Shown here piece by piece: positions 35,810 to 44,832 of a stretch of DNA of 64,000 nt; position 1 is the stretch's first letter, and the number at the start of each line of letters is the position of its first letter. Both the position numbers and the translations under genes were made by a program. The notes beneath the pieces are model-generated. The model was not told the origin of the DNA. It did no database searches and saw only the letters and a program-made list of their open reading frames with translations. The stretch covers positions 1-64,000 of the forward strand of contig JAFUNF010000021.1 of the NCBI GenBank assembly GCA_017473085.1. Direction: 5' to 3'. This DNA is from Clostridia bacterium. GTDB lineage: Bacteria > Bacillota > Clostridia > Oscillospirales > CAG-272.

Positions 35810-37192
35810 ATGACAGGCGAAAAAATAAAAAGCCTTTTGCAAAAGCAAAGGGAGTATTTTAAAAGTGGAAAAACACTTCCCGTAAAATTTCGTATTCAAC
35901 AGCTTAAGCTTCTGTATTCAGCCGTAAAAAAATACGAAAAAGAAATAAACGAAGCACTAAGGGCTGATTTGGGCAAGAGCTACTATGAAAGCTTTATGTG
36001 TGAAAGTGGTCTTGTGCTTACAGAAATCAGCTATATGATAAAGCACACCAAGTCATTCGCTAAAAGGAAAACAGTTAAAACGCCCTTAGCACAATTTCAT
36101 TCTCACAGCTATAAGGTACCAGCTCCTTATGGAAACGTATTGATAATGAGCCCTTGGAACTATCCATTTCTTCTGACCATTGACCCTTTAGTAGATGCCA
36201 TTTCGGCAGGTAATACTGTAATAATAAAGCCGAGTGCTTACTCTCCTGCCACAAGTAGGATAGTAGAAAAAATAATAGGCGAGTGCTTTGAGCCTGAATA
36301 TGTAGCAGTTGTTACGGGTGGAAGAGCTGAAAATTCAGCACTTCTTGAGCAAAAATTCGATTTCGTATTTTTTACAGGAAGTCAAGCAGTAGGCAAGGAG
36401 GTTCTTCGTCATACCGCAGAGCATCTGACCCCTGCTGTGCTTGAGTTAGGTGGAAAAAGCCCTTGCATTGTGGATTCAAGCGCAAATATTAAGCTTAGTG
36501 CAAAAAGAATTGTATTTGGCAAGTATTTAAACTGTGGTCAAACCTGTGTTGCACCCGATTATATACTTTGCGAGAAGTCAATTAAGGACGAATTTGTAAA
36601 AGAGGTAATCAAGCAAATAAAGCTCCAATTTGGAGAAAATCCTCTTGAAAACGAAAATTACGGAAAAATTATAAACGAAAAGCATTTTAATCGTTTATTG
36701 GGATTAATTGACAAGACAAAGGTGGTAGCTGGTGGAGAATGTAATCCACATACAAACCAAATTGCACCAACTGTTATGGATAATGTAGCCTATACAGACC
36801 CAGTAATGGCTCAAGAGATATTTGGCCCGATTATGCCAATACTTACCTTTGAGGACCTTGACACAGTAATTGATGAGTTAAAGGCGAAGGAAAAGCCACT
36901 TGCACTTTATATATTTTCAAGCAACAAGAGAAATATAGAGCGAGTTACTAAGGAGCTATCCTATGGTGGTGGCTGTATAAACGACGTGATTATTCATCTT
37001 GCTACAAGTGAAATGGGCTTTGGAGGAGTTGGCGAAAGTGGTATGGGCTCATATCACGGAAAGGACGGCTTTGATGCCTTTTCTCACTATAAATCAATAG
37101 TCGATAAAAAGACGTGGTTAGACCTTCCAATGAGGTATCAGCCATATAAGAGCAAGCTTTATGAAAAGCTTCTTCATTTGTTTTTAAGGTGA
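35810..37192 (+). CDS. Aldehyde dehydrogenase (class 3-like)
   Basis: 460 residues. It begins directly after the stop of the alcohol dehydrogenase. Oxidises an aldehyde to its acid with NAD(P)+. Seen: the NTVIIKPSAYSPATSR cofactor region, FVFFTGSQAVGK, catalytic Glu in VLELGGKSP, catalytic Cys in YLNCGQTCVAPDY, and QEIFGPIMPIL. The ~460-residue length and the C-terminal hydrophobic/basic helix resemble class 3 enzymes that act on medium to long aliphatic aldehydes. This fits the next gene, a YhhN/lysoplasmalogenase-type protein whose reaction would release a fatty aldehyde (inference). Confidence 0.92.
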   Translation: MTGEKIKSLLQKQREYFKSGKTLPVKFRIQQLKLLYSAVKKYEKEINEALRADLGKSYYESFMCESGLVLTEISYMIKHTKSFAKRKTVKTPLAQFHSHSYKVPAPYGNVLIMSPWNYPFLLTIDPLVDAISAGNTVIIKPSAYSPATSRIVEKIIGECFEPEYVAVVTGGRAENSALLEQKFDFVFFTGSQAVGKEVLRHTAEHLTPAVLELGGKSPCIVDSSANIKLSAKRIVFGKYLNCGQTCVAPDYILCEKSIKDEFVKEVIKQIKLQFGENPLENENYGKIINEKHFNRLLGLIDKTKVVAGGECNPHTNQIAPTVMDNVAYTDPVMAQEIFGPIMPILTFEDLDTVIDELKAKEKPLALYIFSSNKRNIERVTKELSYGGGCINDVIIHLATSEMGFGGVGESGMGSYHGKDGFDAFSHYKSIVDKKTWLDLPMRYQPYKSKLYEKLLHLFLR

Positions 37193-37197
37193 TTAAA

Positions 37198-37908
37198 ATG
37201 GCAAAGAGCTTCAGCTTAAAAAAGCTAATTATCAGCATCAATATATTAATTGTAGTCACAATTTTTGTGCTTAATTGGTTTTATCAAAAAAACGGCTTTG
37301 ACTTTACGTTGAAATGTATATGTAGCAGTGGCTTTGCCATACTGGGCTTTATAAACCTTGGCTTTGCTGTTGCATCTAAACGTAAGGGTGTCAGCTTTTT
37401 CATACTAATGACCTCAGGTCTTGCTATGGCAATGCTTGGCGACGTCATTATAAAATACAGCTTCGTGCTTGGCGCAACGATATTTGCTTTAGGTCATATT
37501 CTTTTTGTAATAGCATATTGCTTTCTGGAGGGAATGAGGTGGCTGGACTATGTAATAATCGGCATACTGACCACGGGGTCGATTGCATTTTTATTGCTTT
37601 ACCCACAGCTGACCTTTGATAATCCTTTATTTAAGGTAGTATGTGTTGTTTATGCTATCATTATTTGCTGTATGCTTGGAAAGGCAACAGGAAATTTTAT
37701 AAGAAAAAGAAATGCAATTACGCTTGTAATTGCAGTTGGTAGCATATTATTCTTTTTTTCTGACCTAATGCTTCTTTTGGATTGGTTCGTTGGCATTTGG
37801 CAATGGACCGACCACGCCTGTATGGGAAGCTACTATCCCGCATTATGTATGCTGGCAATTTCAATGCTTGTAAAAACTCTTATAGATTCAAAGGAAAAAC
37901 AAAAATGA
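37198..37908 (+). CDS. YhhN (TMEM86-like) integral membrane protein
   Basis: Start at 37198 (MAKSFSLKK) because AAGGTG lies 6 bp upstream; a GTG at 37189 overlaps that site. 236 residues, about eight membrane segments. The motif ATIFALGHILFVIAYCF and acidic residues in MAMLGDVII and FFFSDLMLLLDWF match the YhhN family. Characterised members hydrolyse the vinyl-ether bond of lysoplasmalogens and free a fatty aldehyde. Plasmalogens are common in anaerobic Clostridia. Location after an aldehyde dehydrogenase supports that chemistry but does not prove it. Its stop overlaps the next start (ATGA). Confidence 0.8.
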   Translation: MAKSFSLKKLIISINILIVVTIFVLNWFYQKNGFDFTLKCICSSGFAILGFINLGFAVASKRKGVSFFILMTSGLAMAMLGDVIIKYSFVLGATIFALGHILFVIAYCFLEGMRWLDYVIIGILTTGSIAFLLLYPQLTFDNPLFKVVCVVYAIIICCMLGKATGNFIRKRNAITLVIAVGSILFFFSDLMLLLDWFVGIWQWTDHACMGSYYPALCMLAISMLVKTLIDSKEKQK

Positions 37909-40250
37909 CAAAATCAGTAAAAATAATCAATTCTATTGTGGCGATTGCATTGTGCCTTATGTTTGTTTTGTCTATTATCGACATTGGCGAAACAAGAAAG
38001 CAAACAAGCTTTAGTCAGGAAAATATGCTTGCCCACATAGAAAAGCTATCAGAAAACGGACCTCGCTCCATTGTTGACAAGGAAGCAAACGACAAGGCAC
38101 TTGAATACATTCAAGCGCAGGTAGAGAGCTATGGCGTAAAAAACGAGGACACCACCCTTTACCCTGCATATATGATACAGGACTACGTAGCCACTGACGA
38201 TACAGGCAGATATCAGAACTTTTATCTTAAAAACCTGATAGTTCACATTCCTGCCAATGGAGAAAATAAAACAAACGAGGCAGTTATGTTTATGGGTCAC
38301 TTTGACTCTGTGCCAATGGGTCAAGGCTCATCTGATGATGGAGTAGCCTGTGCTACAATGTTAGAGGCAATAAGATACTACCTTGACAAAATGGAAAATG
38401 GCTACACCATAGAAAACGACTTGGTTTTCTGCTTTGTAAATGGCGAGGAGTACAACCTTTTTGGCTCTCGTGCCTTTATGAATGAATTTCAAGGCTTTAA
38501 CGATATAGTAAGCCGTATAAAATTCGGCACAAATCTTGAATCCCGTGGTACAAGTGGCACTCTCATTATGTTTGAAACTGCAAGGAATAACTACAAGACA
38601 ATTAAGCTTTTTGCAGAAATAAATAAAAGCCTGTTTACCTGCTCAATAGCTACTATGGTTTACGATATGATGCCAAACGGCACCGACTTCAGTAACTTCA
38701 AGGACGCTTATCAGGGCTTGAATATGGCTAACATAAATGGTGGCGAGGACTACCACACTCAAAACGACTCCCCTGAAAACGTAGGCAAGACCTACCTTTC
38801 ACAGCAAGCGCAAATTGTTGATGCAATAATAGATAAGTTAGGTAGCTATACCTTGTCAGATTTGTATAATGCTACCGAGTCGGCAATTTTCTTCTCATAC
38901 TTAAACGTAACAACCGTTGTTTATAATCACACAATGGTAATAATTCTTGCAGTGCTTGGTATTTTAATGCTTGCTTGCAATATACTTGTATCAATATTCT
39001 ATCGCAAGCAAAATAACGTAAAGGCTACTGCTAAGGCGATTTTGGTCCTTGTTATAGGCTTTGCTACAACAATGCTATCAGCTCTTATTTGTTACTATTT
39101 GTTCCAGCTAATATCAGCACTCTTTGGAGTAATAGATATTCACGCAATAGGAACAATAACCTATTCGAATACTGCAATAGTTATCGGCATAGGACTTCTT
39201 TCACTTGCTATCTCTGTTTTAACTACTCATTTTGGCTGTAAGCTCCTTAAAATCCAAAGAAGAGATTTAATAAGAGCCTTTGCTTATACCCACGTTTTTC
39301 TGGGTATAGTAATCTCCTTTGCAATAGCAGATGCAAGCTATCTGTTTATCTTTAGTGGAATAATGCTTATGATAAACGAGCTACTTATTACCTGCATAAA
39401 GAAGGTAGATATTGAGAAGTATAACGGACATTTGATAGCAACAGCACTTTACTTCCCAATAGTAATACCTGTAATATTCTTGGCAACCTCAGCCTTAGGT
39501 CTTACAATGGCTTACGTTTACGGCTTAGTATTTGCCCTTGCAATATTTGGTCTTGGTATTACCATTACGCCGCTTTGTGAAATCCTTTCAATAAGAAAGC
39601 TAATTGGACTGATACGCAAAAAGGAAGTGAAATGTAGTGCGTGGGAGGGTGGCTTGCACGTGCTTTCGGTATCACTGCTGATTTTCTTAGTGGTAAGCCT
39701 GATTGCCCCTAATGCAAGCGTAAATTTACAGGGCAAGCAAAATATTTCAAAGCTCCCCTATGATGATGCATTAGTTTACGTAATTGATGAAAAAGGGTCC
39801 ACCGAGTATCGCATTTACGACTTAAACGCTTATTCAGCACTTAAGAAATACGCACCCAAAATGTCCTATAATCAAGGCTACTACGTAACAGAGGCGCAGG
39901 ACAAGGGAATTGAATTGTCTGCACTTGCAAGTGCAAGCAAAAACGTGCTTACTGTAAAGAAAAACGTTGATAATTCTTTAGTATATCTTGAATTTTCTAA
40001 CATTCAAGCAGACTCCTTCACAATAGACGATGGAGTAACTACCCACACCTACGACTTAAGTGGTAAGGATACCTATGTAATAAAATTGCACAGTGAGTGC
40101 ACAGTTACCCTGAACAATGGAAGCGCGCAGGTAGAATACAAGGAGGTTATTCGTGACTACGAGTCACTTATCCCCACCGAGTATTCAATTGATATGGAAA
40201 AGCTTCACTTTAACCTTTGGCTAACAAGCACTCTTACACTTGGCGAATAA
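37905..40250 (+). CDS. Membrane M28-family metallopeptidase
   Basis: Start at 37905 (MTKSVKIINSIVAIALCL) after AAAGGAAAAACAAAA, overlapping the previous stop; the upstream extension lies inside the previous gene. 781 residues. One N-terminal membrane anchor, then an M28 zinc peptidase domain with ligands in FMGHFDSVPMG, GSSDDGVACA, FVNGEEYNLFGSRAF and GGEDYHTQNDSPENV. From ~355 to ~625 there are about eight membrane segments, then an extracytoplasmic beta-rich tail. The layout resembles eukaryotic ERMP1/Fxna-type proteins. Its place at the end of a metabolic operon is unexplained. Confidence 0.85.
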   Translation: MTKSVKIINSIVAIALCLMFVLSIIDIGETRKQTSFSQENMLAHIEKLSENGPRSIVDKEANDKALEYIQAQVESYGVKNEDTTLYPAYMIQDYVATDDTGRYQNFYLKNLIVHIPANGENKTNEAVMFMGHFDSVPMGQGSSDDGVACATMLEAIRYYLDKMENGYTIENDLVFCFVNGEEYNLFGSRAFMNEFQGFNDIVSRIKFGTNLESRGTSGTLIMFETARNNYKTIKLFAEINKSLFTCSIATMVYDMMPNGTDFSNFKDAYQGLNMANINGGEDYHTQNDSPENVGKTYLSQQAQIVDAIIDKLGSYTLSDLYNATESAIFFSYLNVTTVVYNHTMVIILAVLGILMLACNILVSIFYRKQNNVKATAKAILVLVIGFATTMLSALICYYLFQLISALFGVIDIHAIGTITYSNTAIVIGIGLLSLAISVLTTHFGCKLLKIQRRDLIRAFAYTHVFLGIVISFAIADASYLFIFSGIMLMINELLITCIKKVDIEKYNGHLIATALYFPIVIPVIFLATSALGLTMAYVYGLVFALAIFGLGITITPLCEILSIRKLIGLIRKKEVKCSAWEGGLHVLSVSLLIFLVVSLIAPNASVNLQGKQNISKLPYDDALVYVIDEKGSTEYRIYDLNAYSALKKYAPKMSYNQGYYVTEAQDKGIELSALASASKNVLTVKKNVDNSLVYLEFSNIQADSFTIDDGVTTHTYDLSGKDTYVIKLHSECTVTLNNGSAQVEYKEVIRDYESLIPTEYSIDMEKLHFNLWLTSTLTLGE

Positions 40251-40255
40251 ACAAA

Positions 40256-40290
40256 AGGGCACACTTCAAACGAAGTGTGCCCTTTAAAAT
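40256..40290 (+). terminator. Terminator of the MarR-controlled operon
   Basis: AAAGGGCACACTTC-aaac-GAAGTGTGCCCTTT; a very strong stem but only a short T-run. Confidence 0.7.
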
Positions 40291-40354
40291 TATTTGCCCT
40301 CTAATCGTATTCGGTGTAGGGTAGATATTTAGCAAAAAAATTCAAGCAATTGCT

Positions 40355-40378
40355 CAATGTACTAAAAATAGTACATTG
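40355..40378. repeat. Inverted repeat upstream of trpS
   Basis: CAATGTACT-aaaaat-AGTACATTG, 9-bp arms, 45 bp before the -35 element. It could be an operator. No T-box features (specifier loop or conserved T-box sequence) were seen in the short trpS leader. Confidence 0.5.
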
Positions 40379-40422
40379 AAGTAATAAAATGCCACCTTTT
40401 ACTTGCATTTTTAAATGCAATA

Positions 40423-40451
40423 TTGACAAGGGAAAATCCTTGTGCTAAAAT
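40423..40451 (+). promoter_or_regulatory. trpS promoter with palindrome in the spacer
   Basis: TTGACA at 40423-40428, TAAAAT at 40446-40451, 17-bp spacer, TGC extension. ACAAGG-gaaaat-CCTTGT overlaps the -35 end and fills the spacer. Confidence 0.8.
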
Positions 40452-40482
40452 ATAACATATCAATATTTTTCGAGGTGAAAAA

Positions 40483-41475
40483 ATGGAGAGATTATTGACA
40501 GGACTTCAGCCCAGTGGTAGCTTGACAATTGGAAACTTCAGTGGAGGAATCAGACAGGTAATAAATTACCAAAAGAATTACGAAACCTTCCTATTTGTTC
40601 CCGATATGCACGCAACAACAGTGCCACAGGACCCTGATGAACTACACAGAAATATAAAAAGTGCAGTTGCCCTCTACATTGCTTGTGGAGTTGACGTAAA
40701 TTTGGACAATATGCACCTATACATTCAATCAGAAAATCTATATCACGCAAACCTTTCATGGATTTTGGAGTGCATGACTCCCTTTGGTGAGCTTACAAGA
40801 ATGCACCAATTCAAGGAAAAGACAAAGAATAAAGAGGGCTTTAGTGCTGCCTTGGCAACCTACCCTGTATTAATGGCTTCCGACATTTTGCTTTACGATG
40901 CAAAATACGTGCCAACAGGCATTGACCAAAAGCAACACGTTGAGCTTGCAAGAAACCTTGCAGAGCGCTTTAACGAAAGATATAAGGGAGATTACTTCCT
41001 TGTGCCTGAGCCTGTTATTCCACAAATCGGCGCAAAAATCCGTGACCTAAAGGACCCTACAAAGAAAATGAGCAAGTCGGCAGAGAATACAAAGGGCACA
41101 ATTTTCCTTTTGGACTCTGAAAAGGACATTCGTAAGAAAATTATGGGTGCCACAACCGATAGCGATGGTATTATAAAATTCGACGAGGAAAACAAGCCTG
41201 GACTTTCCAACCTTCTTACAATCTATTCCGTATTCAGTGGACTAAGCGTTGATGAGGTTGTAGAAAAATTTGCAGGCTGTGGCTATGGCGAGCTTAAAAA
41301 GTCACTTGCCGACCTTCTTTGCGAAAAGCTTACTGCTATTCAAGAAAAGTACAAGGAAATTATGGAAAGCGACATAATTGACAAGGCACTTGACAGAGGC
41401 AGAGAATATACCGAAAAAATCGCTAAGGAAAAGTACGAGCTTATCAGAAAAACCGTAGGCTACGGAAGGATATAA
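40483..41475 (+). CDS. trpS: Tryptophanyl-tRNA synthetase
   Basis: 330 residues after TCGAGGTGAAAAA, full family length. It charges tRNA-Trp in the cytoplasm. Class I signatures: the HIGH-equivalent LTIGNFSGGIRQ following TGLQPSG, and KMSKS in DPTKKMSKSAENTKG. The middle VLMASDILLYDAKYVPTGID and DQKQHVELARNLA segments are typical of bacterial TrpRS. It is a single-gene unit between a consensus promoter and a clear terminator, with no tryptophan biosynthesis genes nearby. Confidence 0.97.
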   Translation: MERLLTGLQPSGSLTIGNFSGGIRQVINYQKNYETFLFVPDMHATTVPQDPDELHRNIKSAVALYIACGVDVNLDNMHLYIQSENLYHANLSWILECMTPFGELTRMHQFKEKTKNKEGFSAALATYPVLMASDILLYDAKYVPTGIDQKQHVELARNLAERFNERYKGDYFLVPEPVIPQIGAKIRDLKDPTKKMSKSAENTKGTIFLLDSEKDIRKKIMGATTDSDGIIKFDEENKPGLSNLLTIYSVFSGLSVDEVVEKFAGCGYGELKKSLADLLCEKLTAIQEKYKEIMESDIIDKALDRGREYTEKIAKEKYELIRKTVGYGRI

Positions 41476-41477
41476 AG

Positions 41478-41505
41478 AAAGGTGGTTGTGAAACCACCTT
41501 TTTGT
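41478..41505. terminator. Terminator after trpS
   Basis: AAAGGTGGTT-gtg-AAACCACCTTT followed by TTG; between convergent genes. Confidence 0.85.
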
Positions 41506-41506
41506 T

Positions 41507-42985
41507 TTATTGCTTACGTCTGTAAATGCCTAAGAACATATCTATATCAAGTGTCTTTCTTGCGTTATTGAAAAAGCCATAAAGACGATTTCTTGCAAGC
41601 CTGCTTTCAAGAATGGTAAACCATTCTATTTTAGCACTGTATCCCTCGCAACGTCTGATAACAACTCTGTCGTTATTCTTAAGCTTATAGTTAGGCTCAA
41701 CATAAATATCATTTACAATAGCACCCTCGTAGCTTGCACCAATTTCGGTGTTAAGCAAAAACGCAAGGTCGAGTACAGTTATGCCCTTGTCAACCTCTAA
41801 GGTGTTACCATCCTTTGTGTAGATTTTGATTTTGTCAGCTGAGGTAACCTTATGTAGTGAACGGCTCGAGGACTCCAAAAGAGTGCTGTTGAAGTCCTTG
41901 TCCGTTACAGTTAATCTGATTATACTGTGAGGACGGTCTTGCACGTATATGTTCATCATATTGGGAGAAATAGATTCCTCGCCGACAATAGAAAGGATTT
42001 CCTCTGATAGTAGTGGCTTTATAAGCTTGAAAAGCTGACTGCCAAGAGGCTCGTCTGTTGGATTGTTTATCTTAATATAAATAGTTGGAACGGGACGATA
42101 GTTGGCAATGGAAAACAAATCTGGATGAGATTGGGAAACGGTTGGATTGTTTTTTGAAATAGCCTTAGCTATTTTGTATGGGGTGGGCATAATAGTGGTC
42201 TTGTCTGCACCTGTTACAGTAGCCCCACCTTGACAAGCCTTTTTGATGCTAACCTTTGCTTTCTCGAGCTGGTCAGCATTGCGTTGAAGATATGAGGACA
42301 GGTTTCTTTGAATGTTTTCGTATAGCTTAGGATTTTTTATAGCAAAGCATCCGTCAGCCAAAAGCTCGGCAATTGGGAGACAATCCACATTTTTAGCAAG
42401 AGGAATAAGCACGCCTTGGGTGTGATTTATATATCTTGTAATCTCATCTTGAGTTTTGTAAATATCTGCGTGGAGATTGTCAAGACGGTCAGCAAACTTG
42501 ATATAAAGAGCAGCACGCAAGGGACCAGCAATGCTACCCAGCCTTTCGTCAAATTCTCTTTGAATTTGCTCACGCTGTTGTCTGTTGCTTACATCTACGG
42601 CAGAAATTCTTGTAACAGTTTTTACATATTCACAAACCTCACTGCCGAAATCCTGTTCCATTTGCTCGAAGGTATAGCCTGTTTGGTCCTCAACTGTGTC
42701 ATGAAGAAGGCTGGCAATCAAAAGCTCTGTATTGTCAAAGCCGTCCTCGAAAAGAGTATTAAAGACAGCTAATGGATGGTAAAGAAACAGCTGACCAGAG
42801 CTTCTTCGCTTGGTGTTGTGCCAATATTTAGTAGCAAGCCAAGCATCATTAAGTCTGTCTGTGTCTATTTTAGTACGTAGGCCCATTTCCTGATCCTTAA
42901 TGATGGAGGAAATAGTGCTGTTAAATTGCTTATCAATAGTTTTTAGTTGTTCAACAACCTTGTCATTAAGGGTGTAATTTTTCAT
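41507..42985 (-). CDS. Rel/SpoT-like HD hydrolase with TGS domain and no recognisable synthetase motif
   Basis: 492 residues after TAAAGGAGGATTATA. Residues ~60-200 are an HD domain of the RelA/SpoT hydrolase type (LASLLHDTVEDQTGYTFEQM, KFADRLDNLHADIYKT). Residues ~395-465 are a TGS domain (IKIYTKDGNTLEVDKGITVL, VIRRCEGYSAKIEWF). Between them, where SpoT proteins have the (p)ppGpp synthetase, ~190 residues show no synthetase motif that I can see. C-terminal regulatory ACT/CC parts are missing. It may be a dedicated alarmone hydrolase or sense another ligand. It is downstream of, and probably co-transcribed with, the HTH gene at 43022 (36-bp gap). Confidence 0.8.
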   Translation of the reverse strand: MKNYTLNDKVVEQLKTIDKQFNSTISSIIKDQEMGLRTKIDTDRLNDAWLATKYWHNTKRRSSGQLFLYHPLAVFNTLFEDGFDNTELLIASLLHDTVEDQTGYTFEQMEQDFGSEVCEYVKTVTRISAVDVSNRQQREQIQREFDERLGSIAGPLRAALYIKFADRLDNLHADIYKTQDEITRYINHTQGVLIPLAKNVDCLPIAELLADGCFAIKNPKLYENIQRNLSSYLQRNADQLEKAKVSIKKACQGGATVTGADKTTIMPTPYKIAKAISKNNPTVSQSHPDLFSIANYRPVPTIYIKINNPTDEPLGSQLFKLIKPLLSEEILSIVGEESISPNMMNIYVQDRPHSIIRLTVTDKDFNSTLLESSSRSLHKVTSADKIKIYTKDGNTLEVDKGITVLDLAFLLNTEIGASYEGAIVNDIYVEPNYKLKNNDRVVIRRCEGYSAKIEWFTILESRLARNRLYGFFNNARKTLDIDMFLGIYRRKQ

Positions 42986-43021
42986 TATAATCCTCCTTTA
43001 AGAGTAAAGGGGACTAATAGG

Positions 43022-44107
43022 CTAATCCTGTTGCTTTTTGAAAAGGGTGTAAAATTCTTGGTCTCTTTCTTCAATTAGCGATAAAATCTGCATAGAGCTG
43101 GTGCTAACAGCACTCTTAACAGCTCGAAGAGCAGTGTTTCTTAAAAGGTCAACCTTGTCGTCCCAGGTGTAGTTTTGACTGTTGAATAGATTGCTTGCTC
43201 TTTGGGTAATAGCCTCTGCAGCATAGTCAGATGCCTCAATTCTTGCAGGGTTAGAAAGAAGTGAAACAACCTTTCTGCTATCTAAAATGTTGATGGAGTC
43301 ATCTCTTGATAAAAGAAGTAATTGTGAACAAGGTGTCTTTCCGTATCCACGGGAGATAGATGAGCAAATTGCACCACCTCCGATGTAGGAGCGTGCACCA
43401 CTATTGTCTGGGTTAATACCCATCATAAGTACCTTGTCGATAATAGATATTGAATCTATTCTTGACGGATTGGATTCCTTAGGTGCAAAGTAGCCAGTTA
43501 GCTCGATGGAGAAAAACTTATCCTTTTGCACCAAGGAGAAGTTACCCTCATAGTATCTTTCGCTGTCTAAAAATAGCTTCTTAACCTCCTCATGATTACC
43601 ACAATTAAAGGCATCGGTTGCACGAGCATAAATATGCTCCTCAATCTCTTCGTTAAGGGAGAAGCAAGCATAACACTTGTACGGACCACGTGGATTGTTG
43701 TTTGGGGTTTCGTTAAGAATTGCAAGAACACCATAGGAAATTTTGGGGTCCTCCTGAAACCTTGTTAAGCTTGTGCGATTTGTTGAAAGATAGTAAAGAT
43801 GATAAACTCCGAAAAATTTCTTGAACTCCTGCTGTGGAAAAAAGTCATCTACAATTTGCACCTTCTTTGGGTCAAAGGTGCTGGAGCAAAGGTCGTCTAA
43901 TGAAACATTAAACTTTTTCTTGATAGTATTAAGGTCCTCAATAGAAAACATACTTGGATGACAAACATTTAGGTAGTTGCTAATTGTTGACTTAGCACTA
44001 ATACCAAGAATGTGACCTAAATCTGCTTGCTTAAGATTCTTAGCTTTAAGGAGCTCCTGGACGTTGGTTTTTACAATATAGTTGATATTGTCACTGTTAA
44101 GTGCCAT
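43022..44107 (-). CDS. HTH-domain protein with unrecognised C-terminal domain
   Basis: 361 residues after AAAGGAGGATTTATA. Residues ~8-70 are an XRE-type HTH (LLKAKNLKQADLGHILGISA, STISNYLNVCHPSMFSIEDL). The remaining ~290 residues match no family I know. They contain a central GINPDNSGARSYIGGGAICSS segment and a helical end (SMQILSLIEERDQEFYTLFK). It is the first gene of a two-gene unit with the Rel-like protein, so it may regulate transcription in response to a nucleotide or stress state (inference). Confidence 0.7.
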   Translation of the reverse strand: MALNSDNINYIVKTNVQELLKAKNLKQADLGHILGISAKSTISNYLNVCHPSMFSIEDLNTIKKKFNVSLDDLCSSTFDPKKVQIVDDFFPQQEFKKFFGVYHLYYLSTNRTSLTRFQEDPKISYGVLAILNETPNNNPRGPYKCYACFSLNEEIEEHIYARATDAFNCGNHEEVKKLFLDSERYYEGNFSLVQKDKFFSIELTGYFAPKESNPSRIDSISIIDKVLMMGINPDNSGARSYIGGGAICSSISRGYGKTPCSQLLLLSRDDSINILDSRKVVSLLSNPARIEASDYAAEAITQRASNLFNSQNYTWDDKVDLLRNTALRAVKSAVSTSSMQILSLIEERDQEFYTLFKKQQD

Positions 44108-44481
44108 TATAAATCCTCCTTTATTATATAAGTAAACATATGGTTAAATGGCGTTTAGGGTCCCAGCATCACCTTTACTTATATTTTAATAACGTATATT
44201 TATATATAATTAAATGAAGGAAATGCAAAAATGGGAATAAAACCCTATTTCTTTTATTCTAACATACTAAAATAGATATGTCAATATATAATTTATCGTG
44301 AATTTGGATATTTTGGAGTAAAACCTAAGCAAAATACTACAAAACTGGGATTGATTGGAAAAACAAACGATTTAAAATAAGATAAAACAGGCAAAAATGC
44401 TCGCAAAATGGCAAGTTTGAACTAAACAGACTTAAAAATTCGAAAAATGAAAACTTTTTTGAAAAATAATACTAAAAAGCA
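44108..44481. other. AT-rich gap without a gene
   Basis: Apart from the ribosome binding site and TATAAT of the minus-strand HTH gene near 44113-44130, I see no ORF, no strong hairpin and no repeat array. The strand composition is very A-rich near 44330-44480. Confidence 0.6.
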
Positions 44482-44510
44482 TTGACAAATTAATTGTTGT
44501 ATGTTATTAT
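44482..44510 (+). promoter_or_regulatory. Promoter with long leader
   Basis: TTGACA at 44482-44487 and TATTAT at 44505-44510, 17-bp spacer, TGT extension. The next long gene starts only at 44833, leaving a ~315-nt leader. Confidence 0.75.
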
Positions 44511-44532
44511 ACTACTCACGGGGGAAGGAGAA

Positions 44533-44628
44533 ATGGAAAAAATCCCCAGACTGAAGCTGAAAAGCAGTTCAAATAAAATTCTCGGTAAGAAGTCAACAAC
44601 GACAGGACTGAAAAGAGAACATCGGTAG
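44533..44628 (+). CDS. Possible 31-residue basic small ORF in the leader
   Basis: ATG at 44533 preceded by GGGGAAGGAGAA, though the spacing to the ATG is only ~2 nt. The peptide begins MEKIPRLKLKSSSNKILGKK and ends in TAG at 44626; it is rich in Lys, Ser and Thr. It could be a leader peptide that couples to the downstream gene or a chance frame. GAAGCT at ~44553 and AGCTTC at ~44627 are complementary, so the region may instead be structured RNA. Confidence 0.3.
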   Translation: MEKIPRLKLKSSSNKILGKKSTTTGLKREHR

Positions 44629-44832
44629 CTTCATTGCACGACTTTAAAAACAGTTCAAAATAATGAACAAAATGTACCAGAGTTTTTTTGAAAAGTACAT
44701 CGTTTTTGGCACATTATGGCAAATAATTATACTGTGAGAGGATGCTAAGGCATCTGACTACGCAAATTAATCTGGTAAAGCAGATTTTACATAAAATTAA
44801 TTTGAAAATAAAATGAAAGAGAGGAAATCAAA

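Noticed and set aside
40250..40482. T-box riboswitch in front of trpS
   Set aside because: The leader between the promoter and ATG is only about 25 nt and shows no T-box sequence.
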